DNA of 64,000 nt from Verrucomicrobiaceae bacterium (lineage in GTDB: Bacteria > Verrucomicrobiota > Verrucomicrobiia > Verrucomicrobiales > Verrucomicrobiaceae), in NCBI GenBank assembly GCA_015075365.1, contig JABTUN010000003.1:1223060-1287059 (forward strand), written 5' to 3'. Numbering within the stretch: position 1 is the first letter of the stretch; each line of letters opens with the position of its first letter. The translations under genes and the position numbers were made by a program. The notes under the pieces were generated by a model. It saw nothing but the letters and a program-made list of their open reading frames with translations, was not told the origin of the DNA and ran no database searches. Shown here in pieces: positions 51,305-59,630 of this stretch.

Positions 51305-54300
51305 ATGAATCGTTTCATTTCCTTCTTCCTCATCACCCTTGCATGCATTGGCGAGAGCGAGGTGCGCGCGCAGCTGACATCTGTGGCGGAAGTGCTGCGC
51401 GTGAAACAAGGAGACGCAGGCAGGGCAGACCTGCCAGTGAGGTTGAAAGGAGTGATTGTCGGTGTGGGACCTGTTGCTCAACGTTTTGTGCTCCATGACG
51501 GAGATGGCTCCGTGGTGGTCGTCGCGCCCACTCCCATGCCGGACCTGCGCATGGGGCAAAGCGTGGAGGTCGAAGGCAAGGTTTCCTCGTGGCAGGCGAA
51601 TGGGCGTTCGAACCGGATGGTTGCGGCCACGACGGTGACCCCTGGAGCCGTCGGTCCGCTGCCGGTGTCCCAGGCGGCGGGTTTGAAAGCTTTGAACAGC
51701 TTTGCCTATCTCGATCAGTGGGTCAGCACGGATGCCTATGTGGTGAGCTGGCGCTGGACGAGTCCGCTCCTCACGATGCTGGTGGTCTCATCTGAGGAAT
51801 GGAGCACCGTGACCGTCCACGCCCGCCGGGAACAAATCCCGGCCAGCCTGCACGGGGCAAAGCTGCGGCTCACCGGCATCAACACCGGCACCAACGGCAT
51901 GGGCGAGTCCCTGCATCTCTCCAGCGTGGACCAGATGCAGGTGCTGGAGCCGGGCACGGAGGACGCCTTTGGCGCGCCGCTGGCCACGATCCGTGAGGTG
52001 AACAAGCGCCAGGTGGCCCCTGCACGCCGGGTGCGCATCCGCGGCACGCTCATCACCGTGATGGAGTCCCGCAAATTCATCATTCAGGATGCCACGGACA
52101 CCACTGCGGTGCTCCTCGCTGACCCGCGTGTGCCGGGGGAGCTTCATGGAGACGGTTTTCCTCTGCCGCCCGTGCAGCCTGGGGATGAGATCGAGATGGT
52201 GGGCTCGATCGTGGATCAGCCGGCGTTCGCGTCGAAGACCTACGGCATGCTGCACGCCTTTGCCCGAGTCGTGGGCAAGGGCACGGTGCCAGCGCCGGAG
52301 GAGGTCTCCCTGGACACCTTGATGGCCTACCGCAATGAGGGGCATTGGGTGACCTTTGAGGCCGTGGTGCATGCATGGATGCTTCAATCCAGCGGCATGA
52401 CCTATGCCGTGGGTGACGACCGCACCTGGACGACGGTCAGCGTGCGCAGCCCGGACGTGAAGCAGTTGCCGAAGAACCTTTTCGGCGCCCGGCTCCGCTT
52501 CACCGGTCTGGCGACGGGCCTGGCGCTGAACTTTCGCGGAGCGCAGATGCTTGTCCCGGATCCATTCTTTGTGCAGGTCGTCAAACCGGGGATGGAGAGC
52601 CCGTTTGACGCGCCGGAGCATCCGATCGCCGACATCGCCGGGGGAAACGTGCCCAAAGGCATGCCGGTGAGGGCGAAAGGCGTGATCGTCGGCCGAGAGC
52701 GGAACGTGCTCTACATCCGTGGAGAGCGCGGCGCGATCTGCGTCACCTTGCAGCAGCCCTGGCCGCGACCGGGGAACCCGCCCGGAATCGCCTACGGTGA
52801 CGTGCCGGTGCCGGAAGTCATGACTGGTGATGTCGTGGAGGTCTCCGGCCATGCCTTCGATTCGGACCGGTATGCCGCCTTTGACCTGGCCAATGCCAGT
52901 GTGCGGGTGACGGGCCATCAGGAGATCGTGGAGCCAGTGGAGACAAGCCTGGCAAGGATCGCGGGAGGCGAGCACACGGCGGATCTGGTCAAGGTCCGCG
53001 CCCGCCTGCTCACCCTCCAGACCGCGTCCATCGAGGGGGGCAAATGGCGCACCACGCTGCTGCTGACCTCCGACGGCCAGCGCATGACCGCCGTGCATCA
53101 GAGCAGTGTGCTGCACCCTTTTGGCACACTGAAGGAGGGAGATGACCTCCTGCTCGAAGCCGTCGTGGATCATGCCACGCCAGACACGCCACGGCAGTTG
53201 TGGCTCCTCAGCCCGTCGGGGGCGGAGTCCCTCGGCGTCTCCCCAGAGATCGTCAACCAGCGCCTCTGGCTGTGGGGGGGCGCGGGTGCCGCTGGCATCT
53301 TGGTTCTCGGAGGCTGGGTGCTCATGCTGTGGCGCTCCCGCAGGGCGCTGGCTGCGGTGAATGCCGAGCTCAATGCCGTCACGAACACCGCCCGTGCCAG
53401 TGAGCAACGGTGGAAGCTGCTCTTTGAGCAAAGCCCGCTCAGCGTGCAGATCTTCGCGCCGGACGGTCAGACGAAGCTCTTCAACAACGCCTGGCGCGGG
53501 CTTTTCCGCCTCACGGACGAGCAGGGGCTCGCCTTTAATGTGCTGCAGGCGCCCGATCTCATCGAGTCCGGCGCCGTGAACCACATCCGCAAGGCCTTCG
53601 ATGGCGAAGTGGTGCAGGTGCCGCCCGTGCCTTTCCCGGTCAACACGGACCCGCCCGAGACGCGCTGGATCGGCGGTCTGCTCTACCCGCTAAAAAACGA
53701 GGCAGGACAGATCACGGAGGTCGTCGTCATCCATCACGACATCACGGAGACCAAGCGCGCCGAGCAAGCCATGCTGGAGATGAACCAGACCCTGGAAAAG
53801 CGCGTCGCCGAGCGGACGAACGAGCTGGAAAAAGTGCAGACAGAACTCCAGCGCGCCCTGGAGCAGGAGCGCGAGCTGGGAGAGCTCAAATCACGTTTTG
53901 TCACGATGGTCAGCCACGAGTTTCGCACGCCGCTGGGCATCATCATGAGCGCGGTGGAGCTGCTCCAGCACTACTCCGACCGCCTGCCGGAGGACGAGAA
54001 GGCGCGCCAGCTTCACGAGATCCAGTCCAGCACGAAGCACATGGGCGGGCTCATGGAGCAGGTGCTGCTGCTGGGCCGCGCGGAGGCCGGCAAACTCACC
54101 TGCAAGCCGCGTCCGCTGGATGTCACCGCCTTCGCGGAGCGCATCATCGACGAGACGCAGTCCATCTCGAACCGCAAATGCCCGATCGCGCTGCATGTCG
54201 GTGGTGATCTCTCCGGCGCGTCGGTGGATGAGGCGCTGCTGCGGCACATTTTGTCGAATCTCGTCGCCAACGCCGTCAAATATTCCCCGGCGGGCGCGGA

Positions 54301-54559
54301 GGTCACGCTGCGCCTCCGCCGCGAGGGGCCGGAGGTCGTTTTCATGGTCATCGACCGCGGCATCGGCATCCCGGAAAAGGACCGTGCGCGTCTTTTCGAG
54401 GCCTTCCACCGTTGCTCAAACGTCGGCGAGACGCCTGGCACCGGCCTGGGCCTCGTCATCGTGAAACGCTGCGTCGAACTGCACGGCGGCAGCATTGAGG
54501 TGCGCAGCGAAACCGGCTGCGGCACCACCTTCATCGTGAGACTCCCTCTTTTCCCCTGA
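51305..54559 (+). CDS. Sensor histidine kinase 1 with OB-fold-like sensor array and PAS domain
   Basis: The product is 1084 residues from ATG 51305 (signal peptide FISFFLITLACIGESEVRA). The periplasmic part to about residue 650 has about six OB-like repeats, each V(R/T)...G.(I/L)...(F/Y)...D (VRLKGVIVGVGPVAQRFVLH, VRIRGTLITVMESRKFIIQD, VRAKGVIVGRERNVLYIRGE). A membrane helix (GAAGILVLGGWVLMLW), a PAS domain, a coiled coil and a HisKA box (FVTMVSHEFRTPLGIIM) follow. The ATPase has SNLVANAVKYSP, DRGIGIPEKD and GTGLGLVIVKRCVELHGG. It phosphorylates a response regulator; the receiver gene 6 bp downstream is the obvious partner. Ligand unknown. Confidence 0.93.
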   Translation: MNRFISFFLITLACIGESEVRAQLTSVAEVLRVKQGDAGRADLPVRLKGVIVGVGPVAQRFVLHDGDGSVVVVAPTPMPDLRMGQSVEVEGKVSSWQANGRSNRMVAATTVTPGAVGPLPVSQAAGLKALNSFAYLDQWVSTDAYVVSWRWTSPLLTMLVVSSEEWSTVTVHARREQIPASLHGAKLRLTGINTGTNGMGESLHLSSVDQMQVLEPGTEDAFGAPLATIREVNKRQVAPARRVRIRGTLITVMESRKFIIQDATDTTAVLLADPRVPGELHGDGFPLPPVQPGDEIEMVGSIVDQPAFASKTYGMLHAFARVVGKGTVPAPEEVSLDTLMAYRNEGHWVTFEAVVHAWMLQSSGMTYAVGDDRTWTTVSVRSPDVKQLPKNLFGARLRFTGLATGLALNFRGAQMLVPDPFFVQVVKPGMESPFDAPEHPIADIAGGNVPKGMPVRAKGVIVGRERNVLYIRGERGAICVTLQQPWPRPGNPPGIAYGDVPVPEVMTGDVVEVSGHAFDSDRYAAFDLANASVRVTGHQEIVEPVETSLARIAGGEHTADLVKVRARLLTLQTASIEGGKWRTTLLLTSDGQRMTAVHQSSVLHPFGTLKEGDDLLLEAVVDHATPDTPRQLWLLSPSGAESLGVSPEIVNQRLWLWGGAGAAGILVLGGWVLMLWRSRRALAAVNAELNAVTNTARASEQRWKLLFEQSPLSVQIFAPDGQTKLFNNAWRGLFRLTDEQGLAFNVLQAPDLIESGAVNHIRKAFDGEVVQVPPVPFPVNTDPPETRWIGGLLYPLKNEAGQITEVVVIHHDITETKRAEQAMLEMNQTLEKRVAERTNELEKVQTELQRALEQERELGELKSRFVTMVSHEFRTPLGIIMSAVELLQHYSDRLPEDEKARQLHEIQSSTKHMGGLMEQVLLLGRAEAGKLTCKPRPLDVTAFAERIIDETQSISNRKCPIALHVGGDLSGASVDEALLRHILSNLVANAVKYSPAGAEVTLRLRREGPEVVFMVIDRGIGIPEKDRARLFEAFHRCSNVGETPGTGLGLVIVKRCVELHGGSIEVRSETGCGTTFIVRLPLFP

Positions 54560-54565
54560 TCCATC

Positions 54566-54940
54566 ATGCCACACAAAATCCTCATCATCGAAGACCAGGC
54601 CACCATGCGCCGCAATGTGGCGCTGATGCTCCAGCTCGAGGGCCACACCGCCCTCACCGCCGCCAACGGCCTCGAAGGCCTCGAAACCGCCCGCCGTGAG
54701 CATCCTGACCTCATTTTGTGCGATGTGATGATGCCCGGGATGGACGGCCACGCCTTCCTCCAGGCGCTGCGGGAGGACGAGGCGTTGAAAAGCACGCCGT
54801 TCATCTTCCTCAGCGCCAAAGGCGATCGCGCTGACGTGCGCGAGGGCATCGGCCTTGGCGCGGACGCGTATCTCATCAAGCCTGTCGCGCGTGATGCCCT
54901 GCTGGAGGCGGTCAAATGCCATCTGAAATCCAGCACGTGA
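54566..54940 (+). CDS. Single-domain response regulator
   Basis: The product is 124 residues: a full receiver (KILIIEDQATMRRNVALM, CDVMMPGMDGH with the phosphoacceptor Asp, FIFLSAKGDRADVREGIGLG, YLIKPVARDALL) and no output domain. The same start, EDQAxMRRNVALMLQ, occurs in the LuxR-type regulator at 57819, so the two are paralogues and this one may have lost its HTH. It likely works as a phosphate sink or CheY-like protein contact for kinase 1 or 2. The stop lies 74 bp before the next kinase start. Confidence 0.92.
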   Translation: MPHKILIIEDQATMRRNVALMLQLEGHTALTAANGLEGLETARREHPDLILCDVMMPGMDGHAFLQALREDEALKSTPFIFLSAKGDRADVREGIGLGADAYLIKPVARDALLEAVKCHLKSST

Positions 54941-54955
54941 TCCGGGCGCACGGCA

Positions 54956-54971
54956 TCCGACTTTCGTCGGA
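54956..54971. promoter_or_regulatory. Palindrome TCCGACTTTCGTCGGA ahead of kinase 2
   Basis: This is a one-base variant of TCCGACTTTAGTCGGA, in the 74-bp gap before histidine kinase 2. It is followed by ATACCGG, the reverse of the CCGGTAT part seen at other copies. Same interpretation as for the others: operator or REP-like. Confidence 0.5.
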
Positions 54972-55014
54972 TACCGGATCGCGGTCGTTTTGTGGCAGAA
55001 TAACATCGAAATAC

Positions 55015-57234
55015 ATGATTCCTGGTCCTCCCCGGCTTTTATCCTGCGCCGTGCTGCTGCTGGCGGCGGCGGTGTCGCGCGGGCAGGAGGCGGGCAAGCC
55101 GCTGGAGTCCATTGAGGCCGTGCTGGCACTGGATCCCGCCGCGGTGCAGGACAAGCCGCTGCCAGTGCGCGTGGAGACCGTGGTTCTGGGATCGAGCACC
55201 TACTTCAACTACTTCCATGTCCACGACGGGCGCCATGGCATCGCGGTGCGCTACCCGCGCCGGCTCACGCCCCCAAAGCAGGGGGATCGGGTCCTCGTCA
55301 TTGGCCAGACGCTGGTGACGCCCACTCCGGCTGGTGCGTTCATGCGTGTGTCGGCGGATGATTTTCAGATCACTGGCAACGTGGCGCTGCCGGATCCGGA
55401 GCCGGCCGACGCGGCCAAACTACTCGCCCATGGCTCGATGGACCAGTGGGTGACCTTTGAGGGCACGATCGTCGAGTGGCGTCACCATGCGCCTGATCTC
55501 CTCGTGCGGCTTATTCTGAATGACGGGGTGTTTGACGCCAACATCACGCTGCCCGCGCCCGCCGCGCCTCCCGCGCGCTTGTTTGGCATGCGTGTGCGCG
55601 TCACGGGCGCGATTTCGTCCACGCCGCAGCTCGGGCGCGTTCTTTTTGTGCCCGGTTTGCCGCAGTTGGATACCTTGCGGGAAGGGGAGGACGATCCTTT
55701 CACCACGCCAGCGGCCACTATTGCGAAGGTGGAGGCGCGGGAGGTGGAGCCGGCGCGGCCTGTGCGTGTGAAAGGCGTCGTATTGGGGCAGACGCCCAAT
55801 GGTGTCCTGCACCTGCGCGGCGCGGGTGGTGAGGCCGCGCTGCGGGTGCAGATGCTGCAGTCCTGGGATCGCGTCGAGAGGCAGCGCGGCACATGGGCCG
55901 GTGTGAATCCCGGCGACGAGGTGGAAGTCGTCGGCGCGCGCCTTGCCAATGACACCGCGATGACCATGCCCGGTTGCGATCTTTACGAGTGCCACCTGCG
56001 CAGCACCGGCCAGAAGGCGGAGATCAAGCCCGTGGTCGCGCGGCTGGCGGACATCGCCGCCGGTGCGCACACCGCCGACCTCGTGGAGACACGCGGACGG
56101 TTGCTCACTCTCCAGCAGGTGCCGTTGGACCAGGGAGAATGGCGCGCATCCATGCTCATCGAGGCGGACGGGGAGAAGCTGCCCGTCACGCTGCGCACGC
56201 AGAGCCGCGCCGCGCTGGACACGATCAAGGCGGACGATGATGTGCTCGTGCGCGGCCTGGTCCAGCGCGCCACCACGCTCGATCCGCGCCTGCTCCGTGT
56301 GCTGGACGCGGGCGATGTGAAATCGCTCGGCCTTTCCCCCGTGGTGCGCGCCCGTCAGCTCTGGTTGTGGGCCGGTTCCGTCCTGGCGGTGGTGCTCATC
56401 TTCAGCGGCTGGATCGCCGCGCTGCGGAAATCCAACCGCGTGAAGTCGGAGGTGGCATCCCTGCTCGAAAAAAGCGTCAACGAGCGCACCGCGGAGCTGC
56501 AAAAGGCGCAGGTGGAGATCGCCCGCGCTCTCGAGCACGAGCGCGAGCTCGGGGAGCTCAAATCCCGCTTCGTCACCATGGTCAGCCACGAGTTCCGCAC
56601 ACCGCTGGGAATCATCATGAGCGCCGTCGAGCTCATGCGGCACTACAACGACAAGCTGCCGCCGGAGCAGCGCGTGGAGCTGCAAAACGACATCTTCGGC
56701 GCCACGCGCCACATGGCCGGCCTCATGGAGCAGGTGCTCGTGCTCGGCCGTGTCGAGGCCGGCAAGCTCGGCTGCAAGACCGCGCCGTGCGATCTGGACG
56801 TCCTCGCCGGCAAGATCGTGGACGAGAATCTCTCCGCCACGAACCGCAAATGCCCGGTCCACTGGCGCGCGGAGTGTGATCTGCGCGGCGCTCTGGCCGA
56901 CGAGGCGCTGCTGCGCCACATTTTCAGCAATCTCATCACGAACGCTGTGAAATACAGCCCCGAGGGAGGCGAAGTCCTCTTCACCGGCCGGCGCGAGGGC
57001 CGCGATGCTGTCTTCGAGGTCATCGACCACGGCATCGGCATCCCTGAAAACGAGCGGGACCGTCTCTTCGAGGCTTTTCATCGTTGCAGCAACGTCGGCG
57101 AAACGCCGGGCACCGGCCTGGGTCTCGTCATCGTGAAACGCTGCGTCGATCTCCACGGCGGCAGCCTCGCCTTCGAGTCCACACTTGGCCGCGGCACCAC
57201 CTTCACCGTGCGCCTGCCGCTCTTCAATGGGTAG
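55015..57234 (+). CDS. Sensor histidine kinase 2 with OB-fold-like sensor array
   Basis: The product is 739 residues from ATG 55015 with a signal peptide (LLSCAVLLLAAAVSRG). Four OB-like repeats are seen (VRVETVVLGSSTYFNYFHVH, VTFEGTIVEWRHHAPDLLVR, VRVKGVVLGQTPNGVLHLRG, VETRGRLLTLQQVPLDQGEW). A membrane helix (WAGSVLAVVLIFSGWIAAL) is followed directly by the coiled coil and HisKA (FVTMVSHEFRTPLGIIM), without PAS. The kinase core is nearly identical in motif order to kinase 1, so this is a duplicated unit with a shorter sensor. Confidence 0.93.
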   Translation: MIPGPPRLLSCAVLLLAAAVSRGQEAGKPLESIEAVLALDPAAVQDKPLPVRVETVVLGSSTYFNYFHVHDGRHGIAVRYPRRLTPPKQGDRVLVIGQTLVTPTPAGAFMRVSADDFQITGNVALPDPEPADAAKLLAHGSMDQWVTFEGTIVEWRHHAPDLLVRLILNDGVFDANITLPAPAAPPARLFGMRVRVTGAISSTPQLGRVLFVPGLPQLDTLREGEDDPFTTPAATIAKVEAREVEPARPVRVKGVVLGQTPNGVLHLRGAGGEAALRVQMLQSWDRVERQRGTWAGVNPGDEVEVVGARLANDTAMTMPGCDLYECHLRSTGQKAEIKPVVARLADIAAGAHTADLVETRGRLLTLQQVPLDQGEWRASMLIEADGEKLPVTLRTQSRAALDTIKADDDVLVRGLVQRATTLDPRLLRVLDAGDVKSLGLSPVVRARQLWLWAGSVLAVVLIFSGWIAALRKSNRVKSEVASLLEKSVNERTAELQKAQVEIARALEHERELGELKSRFVTMVSHEFRTPLGIIMSAVELMRHYNDKLPPEQRVELQNDIFGATRHMAGLMEQVLVLGRVEAGKLGCKTAPCDLDVLAGKIVDENLSATNRKCPVHWRAECDLRGALADEALLRHIFSNLITNAVKYSPEGGEVLFTGRREGRDAVFEVIDHGIGIPENERDRLFEAFHRCSNVGETPGTGLGLVIVKRCVDLHGGSLAFESTLGRGTTFTVRLPLFNG

Positions 57235-57302
57235 GGCGGCTGCTCCTCAAGTTGCGGCGAGCGGCGATCTGTCTGCGCAGTCGGCAGAACGTTTGGAACG
57301 CC

Positions 57303-57731
57303 CTACCGCACCGCCTCGTGCGCCACTTCCGCCGCGCCCGCCTTCATGAGCGTCTCCACCGCACTGTAAAGCGCCGTCCAGGCCGCGCGCACCTCCGGCG
57401 TGAAGTCCTTGTCCAGCGCCTCCGCCATCATGGCCATCAGGGCCGCGCCCACCACGGCATAGTGTTCGTCCTTCACGCCGTAGCCCGCGTGACGCGCTCC
57501 CATGGCCTTCAATTCGAGCTCCAGGCCCAGCGGACGCTCCAGCATGGCGATCAGCACGCCCAGCATGTCGATGAGTTTCTTCGACTGCACCTCGATGTCC
57601 CCGCGAAACATCGGCCGCAGCTCCGGTGCCAGCTCAAACAGCCGTTTGTAGAAAACCAGCGCCGCCACATGGTCGTGGCGCGAGAGTTCGGCAAAGGTTT
57701 TGCGGATGAGATGGACTTGCTGGGGTGTCAT
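57303..57731 (-). CDS. Single-domain globin (bacterial haemoglobin-like)
   Basis: The product is 142 residues from ATG 57731. It aligns by eye with Vitreoscilla-type haemoglobins and the globin part of flavohaemoglobins: TPQQVHLIRKTFAELSRHD, FYKRLFELAPELRPMF, MGARHAGYGVKDEHYAVVG with proximal His81, and PEVRAAWTALYSAVETLM. There is no reductase domain. It would bind O2 or NO. It is transcribed away from the LuxR-type regulator; the gap holds the TCCGAC palindrome at 57769. Confidence 0.9.
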   Translation of the reverse strand: MTPQQVHLIRKTFAELSRHDHVAALVFYKRLFELAPELRPMFRGDIEVQSKKLIDMLGVLIAMLERPLGLELELKAMGARHAGYGVKDEHYAVVGAALMAMMAEALDKDFTPEVRAAWTALYSAVETLMKAGAAEVAHEAVR

Positions 57732-57768
57732 TGGGCGGTATTCAACCACACTTTGCACCTCCGGGACA

Positions 57769-57784
57769 TCCGACTTTAGTCGGA
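57769..57784. promoter_or_regulatory. Palindrome TCCGACTTTAGTCGGA between globin and LuxR regulator
   Basis: An exact 16-bp palindrome sits in the 87-bp divergent gap, 35 bp before the regulator start and 38 bp before the globin start. Its place between two divergent signalling genes is what an autoregulatory operator would need; REP-like repeat is the alternative. Confidence 0.5.
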
Positions 57785-57818
57785 TGGCGCTTTCCTAGAA
57801 AAGAGCCACCATCCGCCC

Positions 57819-58460
57819 ATGGCGAAAAAAATTCTCATCATCGAAGACCAGGCACCCATGCGCCGGAATGTGGCCCTCATGCTCCAGATGGAGGGCTACG
57901 AGACCTGCGTGGCGGAAAACGGCCGCGTCGGCATCGAGGTCGCCCGCAAGGAGCGCCCCGACCTCATCCTGTGTGATGTCATGATGCCGGAGCTCGATGG
58001 CTACGGCGTCGTCCAGGCCCTCAGAGATGACGTGGCCTTCGCCAACACGCCCTTCATCTTCCTCACCGCCAAAAGCGACCGCAGCGATGTGCGGGTGGGC
58101 ATGAACTTTGGCGCGGACGACTACCTCACGAAGCCGGTGGTGCGTGACGACCTCCTTTCCGCGGTGCAGATCCGCCTGGCGCGGTCTGACGCCCTGAAGC
58201 AGCGCCTGGCCGACAACAGCGGCTTCAGCCCCGACTTCGAGCGCCCCGACCTGCTGCAAAAAGCCTACGGCCTCACCGCCCGCGAGGCGGAGGTGCTCCT
58301 CTGGGTGGCGCAGGGCAAGAGCAACGCCGATGTGGCCGCCATCCTCGAGATGAGCGAAAAAACCGCCAAGCAGCACCTCAGCACCTGCTTCCAAAAAATG
58401 GGCGTCGAGAGCCGCAACGCCGCCACTGTGATGGCACTCGAGGTCTTGAGCGGGAAGTGA
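57819..58460 (+). CDS. LuxR/NarL-type response regulator
   Basis: The product is 213 residues. The receiver (ILIIEDQAPMRRNVALMLQ, CDVMMPELDGY with the Asp, FIFLTAKSDRSDVRVGMNFG, YLTKPVVRDDLL) is joined to a LuxR helix-turn-helix (GLTAREAEVLLWVAQGKSNA, MSEKTAKQHLSTCFQKMGVE). It is probably the DNA-binding output of the two kinases upstream and a candidate to bind the TCCGAC palindromes. A hairpin GCGCTTCG-TTCC-CGAAGCGC follows at 58479-58498. Confidence 0.93.
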   Translation: MAKKILIIEDQAPMRRNVALMLQMEGYETCVAENGRVGIEVARKERPDLILCDVMMPELDGYGVVQALRDDVAFANTPFIFLTAKSDRSDVRVGMNFGADDYLTKPVVRDDLLSAVQIRLARSDALKQRLADNSGFSPDFERPDLLQKAYGLTAREAEVLLWVAQGKSNADVAAILEMSEKTAKQHLSTCFQKMGVESRNAATVMALEVLSGK

Positions 58461-58584
58461 GCCACGAGCGAAGGTCGGGCGCTTCGTTCCCGAAGCGCTG
58501 CCCGCAGGCCGAAACACGCCCGGAAACATCCCACCGCTCTCGCAGGGCAAATGACGCCCGTTCCGTTCACTCCCCCAACGAAAA

Positions 58585-58614
58585 ACGGGCCGCCTGTGAG
58601 AACAGGTGGCCCGT
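58585..58614 (-). terminator. Intrinsic terminator of the repeat polypeptide gene
   Basis: Read on the minus strand, ACGGGCCACCTGT, a TCTC loop and ACAGGCGGCCCGT form a strong stem followed by a T-run (CCCGTTTTTCG). It lies about 40 bp after the stop codon of the repeat polypeptide and marks it as an expressed gene. Confidence 0.8.
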
Positions 58615-58655
58615 AGTGGGGAGGGGCGGGTGCCGATCGATGAGAATCTCGGCAA

Positions 58656-59291
58656 TCAATACACATCTTGATCCTTGCCCGCCTTGCGGACTCCGCCTTT
58701 GATTTCTCCCTCGGGGGTGAGGTCCCTGGAACGGACGAGCGTTTCGTTATGGTTGCTGAAACCAGTGCGGATGTTCTTCCCGCCTTTGACTTCACCATTC
58801 GGAGCGAGGTCCTTGGTGCGGACGAGCGTCTCGTTGTGGTTGAGCGTGCCAGGGCGGCGGTCATGCATGATCGCACCACCGATGACCGAGCCTGTGGGAG
58901 CGAGGTCCTTGGAACGAACGAGCGTTTCGTTATGGTTGAGCGTGCCAGGGCGACGGTCATGCATGATCGCACCGCCCTTGATCTCTGCCTTCGGAGCGAG
59001 GTCCTTGGCGCAGACGAGCGTTTCGTTGTGGTTGATCGAGCCACGACGGTCATGAAGGACAACACCGCCGGTGATTGTGCCTTTGGGCGCGAGGTCCTTG
59101 GCACGAACGAGCGTTTCGTTATGGTTGACTACCTTCAGCCCGCCACCGATGACCGTGCGCTTGGCTTCGAGGTCCTTGGCGCGAACGAGGGTTTCGTTGT
59201 GGTTGCCGGTCAATGCACCGCCGAGGACGGTGTTGTTGGGGCTGATGTCTTTGGAGGACTGGGCGCTGGTGGTGTTGATGCTGGTGTTCAT
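58656..59291 (-). CDS. Double-glycine repeat polypeptide, possible multi-peptide precursor
   Basis: The product is 211 residues. The leader MNTSINTTSAQSSKDISPNN then TVLGG resembles that of the small peptides near 1 kb. Six repeats of 25-32 residues follow, each NHNETLV-[R/C]-x-[K/R]-DL-x7-GG. Double glycines fall at residues 24-25, 49-50, 75-76, 106-107, 138-139, 170-171 and 199-200; the tail is VRKAGKDQDVY. Every GG is exactly nine residues after an Asp in [K/R]-D-[L/I]. Variable parts between GG and NHNETLV include GLKVV and AIMHDRRPGTL. A C39 peptidase could cut it into about seven peptides; a structural repeat protein is the alternative. No Shine-Dalgarno; CA-rich leader and terminator present. 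Confidence 0.75.
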   Translation of the reverse strand: MNTSINTTSAQSSKDISPNNTVLGGALTGNHNETLVRAKDLEAKRTVIGGGLKVVNHNETLVRAKDLAPKGTITGGVVLHDRRGSINHNETLVCAKDLAPKAEIKGGAIMHDRRPGTLNHNETLVRSKDLAPTGSVIGGAIMHDRRPGTLNHNETLVRTKDLAPNGEVKGGKNIRTGFSNHNETLVRSRDLTPEGEIKGGVRKAGKDQDVY

Positions 59292-59349
59292 GGTCGTGTG
59301 TTTCTATGTGTTGGTTGTTTGGATGTGTTTGTTTGGTTTGTGTTGTTAA

Positions 59350-59429
59350 GCCGTGTGGCTGACGGCGACTATCCTGCATCAGCTCCAAACAACCGGGTAT
59401 CGGACCTTGGTCCTAGGACCTTCGTCGGA
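59350..59429 (-). promoter_or_regulatory. 80-bp conserved upstream block, peptide locus 2
   Basis: The first 57 bp are identical to 1388-1444; positions 59407-59429 match 1445-1467 with few changes, both keeping GGTCCTAGGAC. It is 58 bp upstream of the repeat polypeptide start, in the same orientation as at locus 1. It includes the GCCGT/ACGGC mini-hairpin just before the CA-rich leader. The shared block is the strongest sign that the two loci are co-regulated or were copied from one another. Confidence 0.65.
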
Positions 59430-59432
59430 TGC

Positions 59433-59615
59433 CGTAGGTTGGGAAGGTTTGGCGGAAAACGCGCCGCCACATCACCCGTCTGCTTCGCCAAACTTCCCGA
59501 CCGGTCTGGCCGTGTACGAAGGGGAAAGCGACGCTCGAACGCCAGGTCGGGAAGTCCGGCGAAGGCCAGTTTTCGCGTCATCATCGCCCTTTTCGCCGGA
59601 CCTTCCCAACCTACG
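59433..59615. repeat. REPIN/MITE-like element, copy 1
   Basis: This 183-bp element has inverted ends: CGTAGGTTGGGAAGG at the left and CCTTCCCAACCTACG at the right. Inner inverted parts are CTTCCCGACC and GGTCGGGAAG. A sister copy lies at 63077-63256 beside the RAYT transposase. It sits inside the repeat-type control region, separating the block at 59350 from the palindrome at 59631. Confidence 0.85.
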
Positions 59616-59630
59616 TCAATCAGTTCGTTA

